A stretch of 64,000 bases of DNA from Forficula auricularia (lineage: Eukaryota > Arthropoda > Insecta > Dermaptera > Forficulidae). The notes under the pieces were generated by a model. The model made no database searches. It saw only the letters and a program-made list of their open reading frames with translations, and had not been told where the DNA came from. The stretch covers positions 2,443,650 to 2,507,649 of the forward strand of contig JALMQS010000225.1 in the NCBI GenBank assembly GCA_024734495.1, given 5' to 3'. The position numbers were made by a program, and so were the translations under genes. Positions 63,993 through 64,000 of this stretch are shown here, piece after piece; position 1 is the first letter of the stretch, and each line of letters begins with the position of its first letter.

Positions 63993-64000
63993 TTTATTTC

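Overview
The window is A+T-rich, repeat-laden nuclear DNA of an animal, most probably an insect or another arthropod. Evidence: tRNA-derived SINEs, mariner, pogo, hAT, PIF/Harbinger-like and piggyBac-like miniatures, an insect-type Ty3/Gypsy pol, two non-LTR fragments, clustered C2H2 zinc-finger exons, eukaryotic splice signals, and no bacterial-style gene packing. I cannot name the species. Long reading frames are rare and most are chance frames inside inverted repeats.

Layout. 1-10 kb: a large fold-back element, a piggyBac-type miniature (2674-2797), a 1.1-kb TTA-flanked Harbinger-like element (3770-4848), a broken non-LTR endonuclease tail (4950-5337), two small miniatures, and a tandem array with a SINE inserted in it. 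10-28 kb: a mariner relic nested in a hAT element (13401-14606), a second SINE family (15883-16247), three copies of a TTA-flanked 'GGGGCCGTCC' miniature (one carrying a nested hAT element), a 129-bp satellite (21490-22200), and a fold-back element whose core has become a 20-bp minisatellite (27607-27964). 28.6-29.2 kb: a G+C-rich promoter-like region with a probable non-coding first exon ending at a GTGAGC splice donor, followed by non-repetitive, possibly regulatory sequence to 30.7 kb. 31-41 kb: very A+T-rich, nearly featureless DNA with one hAT copy and a 200-bp G+C island. 41-54 kb: two related zinc-finger exons on the minus strand, two hAT miniatures, a 5'-truncated LINE with perfect 11-bp target duplications, a truncated Gypsy pol next to a 400-N gap, and several DNA miniatures. 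54-64 kb: a local duplication, a promoter/enhancer-like block, a SINE inside an inverted repeat, and many fold-back repeats.

The most interesting signal is not a gene. At least ten sequence-divergent repeat families carry what reads as a hammerhead ribozyme core: CUGANGA, a stem II hairpin, then GAAA, with stem III and stem I complementarity in the best copies. They often occur as head-to-head inverted pairs, as expected for debris of Penelope-like retroelements, which are known to carry hammerhead motifs. Nearly all copies here share one extra nucleotide (A or U) between CUGANGA and stem II, a deviation from the textbook core that deserves testing. No Penelope-type reverse transcriptase was recognised in the window.

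Real host genes are few: the zinc-finger exons, the G+C-rich first exon, and a speculative small exon near 58.3 kb. Several non-repetitive blocks (about 1.7, 9.1, 12.8, 24.4, 30.5, 48.2, 50.5, 55.9, 59.8 and 61.9 kb) look like conserved non-coding DNA, which would fit long introns or the regulatory landscape of a developmental gene. That reading is inference.
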